A stretch of 7,886 bases of DNA from Candidatus Falkowiibacteriota bacterium (GCA_903937325.1 CAIZYV010000081.1:1-7886); one strand, 5' to 3'. Positions 1 to 5,509 are shown, counted from the first letter of the stretch. Numbers and translations: made by a program. The notes: generated by a model from the letters alone, not told the origin.

Positions 1-9
1 ATTTTTCCT

Positions 10-34
10 AATATTAAATAATATATTTAATATT
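10..34. repeat. AT-only perfect inverted repeat
   Basis: A perfect 10-base inverted repeat (AATATTAAAT / ATTTAATATT) surrounds a five-base AT spacer. It is nested in a shorter outer pair, CCTAAT (7-12) and ATTAGG (44-49). No T-run follows on either strand, so it is not a standard intrinsic terminator. It lies just upstream of the promoter at 57-85 and might be a bendable upstream element or the remnant of a preceding transcript end. The window starts too close to decide. Confidence 0.4.
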
Positions 35-56
35 TGCTAGAAAATTAGGCTTAGTC

Positions 57-85
57 TTGCATTATCCCCAAATACATGCTATAAT
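57..85 (+). promoter_or_regulatory. Extended -10 promoter of the putative ncRNA
   Basis: A -35 box TTGCAT (57-62) is separated by exactly 17 bases from a perfect TATAAT (80-85). A TG dinucleotide at 77-78 makes it an extended -10 promoter, and transcription is predicted to start around 91-93. It is the strongest-looking promoter in the window, yet no open reading frame follows for over 400 bases, so it appears to drive an untranslated RNA. The call comes from consensus matching only. Confidence 0.65.
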
Positions 86-91
86 AGTAAT

Positions 92-434
92 AGTTAAACA
101 GTTCTCTTCACTAATCTCTTGAATATTACCGGCGCTAGTACGGTAAAGAAAAGCTATAATAGCTTCTTGAGCAGGAAAACAGGGCTAATCAAAAAGAGGA
201 AAAAGACTTAATAGAATCTAAAAAAGTAATTTTATCAAGTTTTTATCTGAAAATTAGCACAATTAATCAAAATAAATATTTCTGCGAAGAATTGGTAAAG
301 AGAAAAAGCTTTAAAACTAGCAAAAGCTCCCAAATAATCCTGGCAAAACACAAGCTAGGATTGGAGCTCAGACGAGGCCCATTATTTATATACTTTATTT
401 TTATAAAAAACGGCCCGTTCTGGGCTCCTTTTTT
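92..434 (+). ncRNA. Putative structured non-coding RNA of unknown family
   Basis: This stretch lies between a strong promoter and a terminator-like hairpin, which predicts a transcript of about 340 nt. It has no ATG on the plus strand, and bases 181-360 are about 48% A (86 of 180), as expected for unpaired linkers in a structured RNA. Visible helices are TACCG/CGGTA (around 128-146), AAGCTA/TAGCTT (151-165, three-base loop), a nine-pair hairpin 336-344/354-362 with one G-U pair, and the long 3' hairpin 363-428. A seven-base match TTCTCTT (102-108) with AAGAGAA (298-304) could close the body at long range. I looked for tmRNA (no T-arm or tag frame), RNase P RNA (no conserved core motifs), SRP RNA (no GGAAGCAGC-like tetraloop region) and 6S RNA (too long), and recognise none. 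It could instead be a long leader or riboswitch-like element acting on ychF, but ychF has its own promoter candidate further on. Confidence 0.42.
363..434 (+). terminator. Long-stem intrinsic terminator ending the orphan RNA unit
   Basis: GGAGCTCAG (363-371) pairs with CTGGGCTCC (420-428), with one G-U pair. The helix continues inward through ACG/CGT and GGCC (376-379) / GGCC (412-415), interrupted by single-base bulges, and an inner TTTATA/TATAAA pair (385-390, 402-407) shortens the loop. Six T follow directly (429-434). A shorter alternative, GCCC/GGGC (413-416, 422-425), also precedes the T-run. The 5' arm GGAGC (363-367) can instead pair with GCTCC at 326-330, so terminator formation may be conditional. 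Confidence 0.6.
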
Positions 435-462
435 ATTCAGCCAATCGACTTACCTCTAGTAA

Positions 463-491
463 TTGCTTTTTATACTTAATTCTGATAAATA
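463..491 (+). promoter_or_regulatory. Probable ychF promoter
   Basis: TTGCTT (463-468) is followed after 17 bases by TAAATA (486-491), with an extended -10 TG at 483-484. The hexamer is weak, but the TTGCTTTTT...TGATAAAT layout is repeated with identical spacing upstream of rpsF (3424-3452), which supports it. The predicted start near 498 leaves a leader of about 25 nt before the ychF ATG. An alternative -10 is TATACT (471-476), which lacks a good -35. Confidence 0.45.
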
Positions 492-522
492 AGTAGTAGT
501 TCAATTTAATTAAATAATTATT

Positions 523-1587
523 ATGTCTCTTTCTATCGGGATTGTCGGTTTACCAAATGTGGGCAAATCAACTCTCTTTAATATCCTCACGAAAAAAAAT
601 GTCGATGCAGCTAATTATCCTTTCTGCACAATTGACCCGAATGTCGGCGTCGTTAAGGTGCCTGATAAGCGCTTAGATGAACTTGCTGCTGTCTCTAAAC
701 CGCTTAAAGTCATCCCGACAGCGATTGAATTTGTTGATATCGCCGGTTTAGTGGCTGGAGCGAGTAAAGGAGAGGGGCTGGGTAATCAGTTTCTTGCTCA
801 TATTCGTGAATGCGACGCGATTTGTGAGGTTGTCCGCAATTTTCAAGATAAAAATATAATCCATGTCAGTGGGGTGGTTAATCCAAAAGAAGATAAAGAA
901 ACGATCAACTTGGAATTAATTCTAGCCGATTTAGGTAGTATCGGAAAGAGATTAGAAAAAACTCGTAAAGAAAGCAAAAGCGGTAATAAGGAATTAATTG
1001 CCCAAACAGTAATTCTTGATAAAATTTATCAACATCTGGAAAAAGGTCTAGCCGCCCGCTCTTTAGAGTTTAGTGAAGAAGAAGGCCTATTTGTTAAAGC
1101 GCTTAATCTATTAAGCTTAAAACCGATCATTTATCTATTAAATGACGATGATGCTAGTTCTTCACCTGATTTAGGAGAAATGGATGGAGAGGTGATTACC
1201 GTTAATGTCAAAATAGAAGCCGAAATTGCCGCCTTAGCCGAAGAAGAACAGGCAGAATATATCCAAGAACTTGGACTGGAACAAAGCGGTTTAGACAAAC
1301 TAATTGCCGCCTCCTATAAATTATTAGGCTTAGATACTTTTTTCACTACCGGCCCCGATGAAAGCCGTGCCTGGACGATAAAGCACGGGGCTAAAGCACC
1401 GGAAGCGGCCGGTGTTATTCATACTGATTTTATTAAAGGTTTTATTCGCGCCGAAGTTATTAACTGGGAACAGTTTGTTGCTATCGGTAGCGAAAGCAAG
1501 GCTCGCGAACAAGGTTTAATCCGCACTGAAGGTAAAGACTACGTTGTCAAAGATGGAGATGTTTGCAACTTTTTAGTCAATCGTTAA
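523..1587 (+). CDS. ychF: Redox-responsive ATPase YchF (Obg/OLA1 family)
   Basis: This is a universally conserved P-loop protein of the translation-factor-related Obg/OLA1 subfamily. It binds ribosomes and, unusually for the class, prefers ATP over GTP. At 354 residues it is close to the usual length of about 363. The P-loop GLPNVGKST is at residues 9-17, the switch/G3 motif DIAGL at 72-76, and the helical coiled-coil insertion spans roughly 125-195. The C-terminal TGS-type RNA-binding domain covers about 270-354 (TGPDESRAWTIKHG, then IHTDFIKGFIRAEV). His114 in NIIHVSG matches the histidine reported as necessary for ATP hydrolysis in E. coli YchF. The G4-equivalent nucleotide-specificity motif, NxxE in the family, reads NDDD here (207-210), a conservative Glu-to-Asp change. 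No Shine-Dalgarno precedes the ATG; the start is fixed by the conserved N-terminus. The gene appears monocistronic, with its own promoter and a terminator shared with the convergent neighbour. Confidence 0.96.
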   Translation: MSLSIGIVGLPNVGKSTLFNILTKKNVDAANYPFCTIDPNVGVVKVPDKRLDELAAVSKPLKVIPTAIEFVDIAGLVAGASKGEGLGNQFLAHIRECDAICEVVRNFQDKNIIHVSGVVNPKEDKETINLELILADLGSIGKRLEKTRKESKSGNKELIAQTVILDKIYQHLEKGLAARSLEFSEEEGLFVKALNLLSLKPIIYLLNDDDASSSPDLGEMDGEVITVNVKIEAEIAALAEEEQAEYIQELGLEQSGLDKLIAASYKLLGLDTFFTTGPDESRAWTIKHGAKAPEAAGVIHTDFIKGFIRAEVINWEQFVAIGSESKAREQGLIRTEGKDYVVKDGDVCNFLVNR

Positions 1588-1611
1588 TTATTGCTCAGAT
1601 TTTTCCAAACA

Positions 1612-1643
1612 AAAAAATCCGCCCCTTAAGGCGGATTTTTGTT
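1612..1643. terminator. Bidirectional terminator between convergent units
   Basis: TCCGCC (1618-1623) and GGCGGA (1630-1635) form a GC-rich core with loop CCTTAA. Runs of A and T on the two sides extend the helix, so either strand gives a GC hairpin followed by U. It lies 24 bases after the ychF stop and 10 bases beyond the end of the minus-strand gene at 1654-2220, so it ends both transcripts. Confidence 0.88.
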
Positions 1644-1653
1644 ATTCCTAATT

Positions 1654-2220
1654 TTAACGCGCTAAAGGAATCATCGGCGGACGCTCATGGTTAATAGTTT
1701 TGGGCGGCTGATTTGGCGGACCGTAATTACCAGCCATGCCAGTGCCAATATGTTCTCGCTGAGCTTGAGCAGCGGAAACGGTTGGAGCTGAATTAAGATG
1801 AGAAATAGAGGGAGAGCGTCGGCCTGGAATATGTTCATCGGCAGTCGCGAGATCGCGGGAAAAACGTGGTACCACAGGAGCTTCTTCTTCTGGATGTTTA
1901 ATTTTCGGCTGAGAATCAGAGTTATCCTCAGAGAGATGCTTAAGTATTTTTCTCACCATTAACTTGTTTCTTCCCTGCAAAGGAGAGGCGTGTTGAATTT
2001 GCGATAAGGCAGCATTACGTTGAGTATAACCAAATTTACCTTTTCTAATAAGCAGTTGATATTTACGCACCGCTTTAACAATTGCCTCTTGATTATCAGA
2101 CAAAGGTTGCATCAAGCTACTACTTTTAACTGCCACTTTCAGTTTATTCTTAAAACTACCGACACCGGCCAAAGCTCTAAATTTATCGCCGCCGCCAGGA
2201 AGATGATCAATGATGCCCAT
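1654..2220 (-). CDS. Hypothetical protein, basic helical N-terminus and Pro-rich tail
   Basis: I do not recognise this 188-residue protein. Residues 1-25 are glycine-rich (LPGGGDKF, GVGSF). Residues about 25-98 are basic and look helical (KNKLKVAVK, EAIVKAVRKYQLLIRKGKFGYTQRNAALSQI, NKLMVRKILKHL), which would suit binding to nucleic acid or to a protein partner. Residues 100-188 are low in hydrophobics, rich in Pro, Ser, Glu and His (PEEEAPVVPRF, PPNQPPK, HERPPMIPLAR), and probably disordered. There is no signal peptide or membrane segment. It follows the methyltransferase gene with only one base between that gene's stop and this ATG (TAATATG), so it is almost certainly co-transcribed and probably translated by coupling, since no Shine-Dalgarno is visible. 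A role linked to the methyltransferase is suggested only by this arrangement. Confidence 0.7.
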   Translation of the reverse strand: MGIIDHLPGGGDKFRALAGVGSFKNKLKVAVKSSSLMQPLSDNQEAIVKAVRKYQLLIRKGKFGYTQRNAALSQIQHASPLQGRNKLMVRKILKHLSEDNSDSQPKIKHPEEEAPVVPRFSRDLATADEHIPGRRSPSISHLNSAPTVSAAQAQREHIGTGMAGNYGPPNQPPKTINHERPPMIPLAR

Positions 2221-2221
2221 A

Positions 2222-3400
2222 TTATTTTTCTAAAATTATCAGCTCACGCCAAACACGCTGACCTTCGCGATGGTAAAGTAAGGTATCACGGTAGCTTAAT
2301 TTAAGCCAAGGAAGTTTTTGAAATTTTTCCGGCACCGCTTTAACCATCTGCCACTTATCCAAAGATGGTTTTAAAAATTCATGGCCAAAAAATACCGGCC
2401 AAACCATGGCTACACGACCACCAGGTTTGAGAATCCGATAAAAGTTACTCATCGATTCAGCGTACAAATTTTCCAATTCTCTCTTCACTGCTTCAATATC
2501 GTCTAAACCACGTTGAGGACCGAGATACGGTTCCGTTACGATAATGTCAACGCTGTTTGGCTTAAAAAATTGTGATAAGCGCATGGCATTTTTAATATGG
2601 AATTTCGGCCTAACATCTAAACCATACAATTCTCTAATCCATTCTGCATTAACACGACTATCTTTTATGGCTCTTTCTGACAAATCTGTACCAATAAGAT
2701 TCTGATAACCCATCAGCATTGCTTCAGTTATTATTGTGCCGGAACCGCAAAAAGGATCGAGAATCATATCGCCGCGACTACGAGCACCAGCACAGTTAAT
2801 TAAAATCTGCGCCAGCTTCGGCGGCAGCATACCAGAATGATCATCACGAGCCGGACGACCAAAATCACGACGAGATAAATCTTTAAAAGGCTGAATGGCT
2901 AAAGTACGAACAACAAATAAATCTTGCCTGTGCAGGAAAAATATTAATTCCGCCCCCTTACTTAATAATTTATTCTGACCAACAACTACGCTAGACAACT
3001 CTTTATCTCGGCTCGTTACTAATCGGGAAGAAATATTTAACAACTTCAATTCTTTTTTAATATTTAAACCGAGCTTGTCAGCCGCAAAACGACCACCGAC
3101 ACCTTGATCAGACAAGCCAAATACTAATTTACCTTCACCGCGCGAGGCTTTATCGACTAATAAGCGAGCGCAACGCTTGGCTAACTGCGGAGTAGGGGTG
3201 CTTAAAGGCGTAAAAAATTCAATCTGTCCTATTTTTAATACACCACCTAAATTTTTAATCAAGCTTTCCGCCGCAATTTCTGCGTCTTTTTTAATTAAAA
3301 TACGCTCATTTTCCCAAAATAAGCCAGATTCGCCCAAAACAGAAGCAATTTCCGCCACTGACCAGGCTGGGTGAGTCCCTAAAATAAAAGCATAATCCAT
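2222..3400 (-). CDS. Trm11/TrmG10-like RNA N2-guanosine methyltransferase
   Basis: This is a 392-residue SAM-dependent methyltransferase of the UPF0020/TRM11 family, whose characterised members make N2-methylguanosine at position 10 of tRNA. Residues 1-165 form a divergent N-terminal region, in the place of the THUMP/ferredoxin-like RNA-binding part of the family. The linker signature RRDFGRPARDDHSGMLPPKL (177-196) is typical of Trm11/TrmG10. The SAM-binding motif I is DPFCGSG (215-221), the acidic motif II region is GTDL (237-240), and the catalytic motif IV position reads TEPY (289-292) rather than the usual [ND]PP[YF]. A post-motif element, LKPGGRVAMVWP, covers about 324-335. The substrate (tRNA G10 or another RNA guanosine) is an inference from family. 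It is the first gene of a leftward operon, with a possible promoter so close that the message may be nearly leaderless. Confidence 0.85.
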   Translation of the reverse strand: MDYAFILGTHPAWSVAEIASVLGESGLFWENERILIKKDAEIAAESLIKNLGGVLKIGQIEFFTPLSTPTPQLAKRCARLLVDKASRGEGKLVFGLSDQGVGGRFAADKLGLNIKKELKLLNISSRLVTSRDKELSSVVVGQNKLLSKGAELIFFLHRQDLFVVRTLAIQPFKDLSRRDFGRPARDDHSGMLPPKLAQILINCAGARSRGDMILDPFCGSGTIITEAMLMGYQNLIGTDLSERAIKDSRVNAEWIRELYGLDVRPKFHIKNAMRLSQFFKPNSVDIIVTEPYLGPQRGLDDIEAVKRELENLYAESMSNFYRILKPGGRVAMVWPVFFGHEFLKPSLDKWQMVKAVPEKFQKLPWLKLSYRDTLLYHREGQRVWRELIILEK

Positions 3401-3408
3401 ATATCTTC

Positions 3409-3437
3409 ATAATGCCCTAACTCTTGCTTTTTTTCAA
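3409..3437 (-). promoter_or_regulatory. Possible leftward promoter of the methyltransferase operon
   Basis: Read on the minus strand, TTGAAA (3437-3432) is followed by a 17-base spacer and CATTAT (3414-3409). The -35 and spacer are good; the -10 matches four of six. The predicted start falls near 3402, about two bases before the ATG at 3400, implying a nearly leaderless mRNA. It overlaps the rightward promoter at 3424-3452. Confidence 0.4.
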
Positions 3438-3452
3438 GCTTTATGATAAATT
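3424..3452 (+). promoter_or_regulatory. Probable rightward promoter of the rpsF operon
   Basis: TTGCTT (3424-3429), a 17-base spacer and TAAATT (3447-3452), with extended -10 TG at 3444-3445. It has the same layout as the ychF promoter (463-491), including the TGATAAAT string. Transcription from about 3459 would give a leader of roughly 193 nt before rpsF. The box pair overlaps the leftward promoter, so the two polymerases would compete for the site. Confidence 0.5.
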
Positions 3453-3458
3453 AAGAGC

Positions 3459-3652
3459 ACAAAAAAATATTTATATATCTTTCCCATATTTTGGCCCGAT
3501 GGCCGGAATAATTCCGCCTCTTAATAAACGACGGAATTAAAGGTATTCTTAGAAACCCAAATTCTAGAGAATACTTGGGTTTTTGTTTAATTAAGAGAAT
3601 AAAAAAATGTTAAGCCGTGCTTACATTGTTTTTAATCTCCTTATGCTAAATT
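3459..3652 (+). promoter_or_regulatory. Structured rpsF operon leader, candidate S6:S18 autoregulatory site
   Basis: The 5' leader holds several mutually exclusive pairings. AATTCCG (3510-3516) can pair with an upstream CGGAAT (3504-3509) or a downstream CGGAATT (3532-3538). GTATTCT (3543-3549) can pair with AGAATAC (3568-3574), which would break the terminator at 3553-3588. After the terminator, TAAGC-CGT-GCTTA (3611-3623), flanked by AATG/CATT, makes a hairpin presenting CCG (3615-3617). In many bacteria the S6:S18 complex represses its operon by binding a leader structure with a conserved CCG that mimics its 16S rRNA site. The same logic is plausible here, but I cannot show that the fold matches the known motif. 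Confidence 0.45.
3553..3588 (+). terminator. Attenuator-type terminator in the rpsF leader
   Basis: AAACCCAA (3553-3560) plus ATTC pairs with GAAT and TTGGGTTT (3575-3582), leaving a two-base AC bulge and a four-base loop, and is followed by a broken T-run. It sits about 65 bases before the rpsF start and after the predicted promoter, inside the transcribed leader. It would therefore stop transcripts early unless the competing helix 3543-3549/3568-3574 forms. Alternatively it ends a short independent RNA of about 130 nt. Confidence 0.65.
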
Positions 3653-4165
3653 ATGTCTAAAAGCAAAGCCTCGGGACCGAGCCGTTATGAACTGCTCTTT
3701 ATCGTCCCTAATAATTACACCGAAGAAGAAGCAAAAACAATTGTCGCTAAAGTAGAAGGCGTCGTCAGCGAACAAGGAGCAAATATTGTCTACCGTGAAT
3801 TCTGGGGAAAGAAAAAATTAGCGTATATCATTAAACAGAATCATTACGGCTATTACAGCCTCTGCGAATTTGATTCCGAAAAAAATGTTATTGCTAAAAT
3901 AGACCGCACTTTACGTCTCTCTCAAGAAGTTCTACGCCACCAAATTGTCAGCGCCGTTGTGCTTAGTGATGCAGAAAGAGCAAAAATAAAAGATAAACAA
4001 GAACAATCGGCAGTAAAGAATGAAAAGAAAGACGAAAAACCGATTAAGGAAAAAGCGGCAAGACCAACAGCGGTCAGAACCGAAAAAAACGAAAGTAACA
4101 AAGCAGAATTAAAAGACTTGGATGAGAAGTTGGAAGGCATTTTAAGCGCTCAAGACCTCTTATAA
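3653..4165 (+). CDS. rpsF: Small ribosomal subunit protein bS6 with charged tail
   Basis: S6 binds 16S rRNA in the central domain of the 30S subunit together with S18, whose gene lies two genes downstream. The family fold begins at RYELLFIV (11-18) and runs through the helix with YTEEEAKTIVAKVEGVV, WGKKKLAYIIKQNHYGYYSLCEFD (51-74) and the C-terminal strand RHQIVSAVVL (95-104). At 170 residues it is longer than the roughly 95-135 usual for S6. Residues 108-150 form a Lys/Glu/Ala-rich, probably flexible extension, and the last 20 (DLDEKLEGILSAQDLL) look like an amphipathic helix. A short extension, MSKSKASGPS, precedes the first strand. No Shine-Dalgarno is visible; ATG at 3653 is the only upstream start in frame near the conserved region. 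First gene of the rpsF-ssb-rpsR-efp operon. Confidence 0.93.
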   Translation: MSKSKASGPSRYELLFIVPNNYTEEEAKTIVAKVEGVVSEQGANIVYREFWGKKKLAYIIKQNHYGYYSLCEFDSEKNVIAKIDRTLRLSQEVLRHQIVSAVVLSDAERAKIKDKQEQSAVKNEKKDEKPIKEKAARPTAVRTEKNESNKAELKDLDEKLEGILSAQDLL

Positions 4166-4180
4166 ACTAATTTGCTTAAT

Positions 4181-4200
4181 TTTATAAGCGCGTTTATAAA
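4181..4200 (+). other. Intercistronic hairpin between rpsF and ssb
   Basis: TTTATAA (4181-4187) and TTATAAA (4194-4200) form a perfect seven-pair AT stem with the loop GCGCGT. There is no T-run after it, so it is not a terminator. It sits in the 52-base rpsF-ssb gap and could be an mRNA processing or stability element. Its function is unknown. Confidence 0.35.
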
Positions 4201-4217
4201 GTTAAGTTCTAAGCAGT

Positions 4218-4682
4218 ATGAACTTAAACAAAGCTATGGTCATTGGCAACTTGACCCGCGATCCGGAAATGCGTAATACCCCCTCCGGACAGAATGTTGC
4301 ATCTTTTAGTGTTGCCACCAGTATTACCTGGACCGATAACGCCGGACAGCAACAGAAGAAAACAGAATTCCATAATATTGTTGCTTGGAGAAAATTAGCC
4401 GATATATGCGGTCAATACTTAAAAAAAGGTTCTAAGATTTATCTCGAAGGCCGTTTACAAACAACTGATTGGGCTGGTCAGGACGGCGTAAAAAGATATC
4501 GTACTGAAATAGTCGCTGAAAATATGATTATGCTTGATAAAGCCGGCAATAGTGAAGGCTTCGGTAATAACTCCTTTAGCAGTAACCAGACTGCTCCGAA
4601 AGCACCAAGAGTCGAAGAAGAACTGCCGACCATTAACGCCGACGAGGAAGAAGAAATCCGCGTCGAAAATATACCGTTTTAA
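4218..4682 (+). CDS. ssb: Single-stranded DNA-binding protein SSB
   Basis: SSB coats single-stranded DNA in replication, recombination and repair, and recruits partners through its C-terminal tip. The OB fold covers residues 1-108, with the family hallmarks MNLNKAMVIGNLTRDPEMR, FSVATSITW, KKTEFHNIVAWRKLADICGQYLKKGSKIYLEGRL (split here across 48-80) and VAENMIML. A short Ser/Asn/Pro-rich linker (110-133) leads to a strongly acidic tail (residues 133-152, including DEEEE) that ends in IPF, the conserved partner-binding tip. The length of 154 is slightly below the usual 165-180 because the linker is short. It lies between rpsF and rpsR, the classic bacterial position. No Shine-Dalgarno is visible ahead of the ATG. 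Confidence 0.96.
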   Translation: MNLNKAMVIGNLTRDPEMRNTPSGQNVASFSVATSITWTDNAGQQQKKTEFHNIVAWRKLADICGQYLKKGSKIYLEGRLQTTDWAGQDGVKRYRTEIVAENMIMLDKAGNSEGFGNNSFSSNQTAPKAPRVEEELPTINADEEEEIRVENIPF

Positions 4683-4708
4683 AAATTTAAACGCTCAATA
4701 AACCTAAT

Positions 4709-4921
4709 ATGAACAATAAGAAACAAAAAGACTGCTTTTACTGTGTTAACCAATTAGAAGTAGATTACAAAGATGTCCGCACTCTGCGCCGCTTTATCAA
4801 TTTCTATATGAAGATTTTACCCGGCGATCGCACCGGCATCTGTTCCTGGCACCAGCGCAAGCTTACTCAGGCGATTAAACGCGCCCGCGTTATGTCTCTG
4901 CTCTCTCCGACTCACAAATAA
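4709..4921 (+). CDS. rpsR: Small ribosomal subunit protein bS18, Cys/His-containing type
   Basis: S18 pairs with S6 on the 30S platform. This 70-residue copy has the conserved core VDYKDVRTLRRFI (18-30), KILPGDRTG (35-43) and HQRKLTQAIKRARVMSLL (48-65). Cys9, Cys12, Cys45 and His48 (CFYC and CSWH) form a plausible zinc-binding set, as in the so-called C+ versions of S18. The gene starts 26 bases after ssb without a visible Shine-Dalgarno. In most bacteria rplI (L9) follows here; in this window efp follows instead. Confidence 0.96.
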   Translation: MNNKKQKDCFYCVNQLEVDYKDVRTLRRFINFYMKILPGDRTGICSWHQRKLTQAIKRARVMSLLSPTHK

Positions 4922-4948
4922 ATCTACAAAAATTAAGCAGTGTAAATT

Positions 4949-5509
4949 ATGTTGAACTTCAACGAAATCAAAATCGGTAAAGTTATTCTTTTGAATAATG
5001 AACCTTTCGTCATCGTCAAAACCGACCATCACAAAATGGGCCGCGGCGGAGCTGTCTTAAAAGTAAAATGTCGCAATCTTATAAACGGCAATATTTTGGA
5101 ACGCACTTACCAAGGTGCAGAAAAAGCGGAAGAAGCGGAGACGGAAAAAAAGAAAGCAAACTTCATGTACAAAGATAAGGACGAAGCTTATTTCATGGAC
5201 AATGAAAGTTACGAACAATTTAATCTGCATGTTGATGAAATCGGTGACAAAGTGCAATTCTTAAAAGAAGGCACCGATGTCAACGTCTTATACTTTAACT
5301 CTAAACCGGTAGCCATCGACTTACCAATTAAGATGGACTTCAAAGTTATTTCCGCTCCTCCTGGCGTCAAAGGTAATTCGGCTGGTAACGTCAACAAGCA
5401 AGTGGAAATAGAAACCGGTGGTCTTATCAACGTTCCGATGTTTATCGAAGAAGGTGATATCATCCGCTTGAACACCGATAGTGGCGAATACGTCGAAAGA
5501 GCAAATTAA
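4949..5509 (+). CDS. efp: Elongation factor P
   Basis: EF-P binds ribosomes between the P and E sites and relieves stalling at consecutive prolines. It is 186 residues long, the normal length. The KOW-like domain I covers 1-65, with the tip loop KMGRGGAV (29-36). OB domains II and III follow, with the signature VISAPPGVKGNSAG (133-146), VEIETGGLINVPMFIEEGD (152-170) and the C-terminal GEYVERAN. The residue at the tip, where E. coli EF-P has the modified Lys34, is Arg32, as in the EF-P branch that EarP rhamnosylates on arginine. The proline that usually precedes GR/GK is Met30. No modification enzyme is encoded in the window. It is the last gene of the operon, 27 bases after rpsR and 16 bases before the terminator stem. 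Confidence 0.96.
   Translation: MLNFNEIKIGKVILLNNEPFVIVKTDHHKMGRGGAVLKVKCRNLINGNILERTYQGAEKAEEAETEKKKANFMYKDKDEAYFMDNESYEQFNLHVDEIGDKVQFLKEGTDVNVLYFNSKPVAIDLPIKMDFKVISAPPGVKGNSAGNVNKQVEIETGGLINVPMFIEEGDIIRLNTDSGEYVERAN

Noticed and set aside
155..160. A second TATAAT in the left intergenic region
   Set aside because: It is the centre of the perfect hairpin AAGCTA-TAA-TAGCTT and has no -35 box at suitable distance, so it is better read as part of RNA structure.
92..434. CRISPR array, tmRNA, RNase P RNA, SRP RNA or T-box in the left intergenic region
   Set aside because: No regularly spaced direct repeats, no T-arm or tag frame, no RNase P core, no SRP GGAAGCAGC-like motif and no T-box sequence could be found.
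2020..2304. Plus-strand open frame of 94 codons across the junction of the two minus-strand genes
   Set aside because: It is antisense to the end of a conserved methyltransferase and its coupled partner, and has no promoter or ribosome site.
3644..3652. TGCTAAATT directly before the rpsF ATG, resembling the extended -10 of the other promoters
   Set aside because: The start it predicts falls inside the rpsF coding sequence, and TTGTTT would be only 15 bases away. No later start codon fits the S6 family.
5057..5475. Antisense open frames inside efp, and similar ones inside ychF, rpsF and the synthase gene
   Set aside because: They lie opposite well-supported conserved genes, resemble no family, and have biased compositions typical of reverse-frame shadows.
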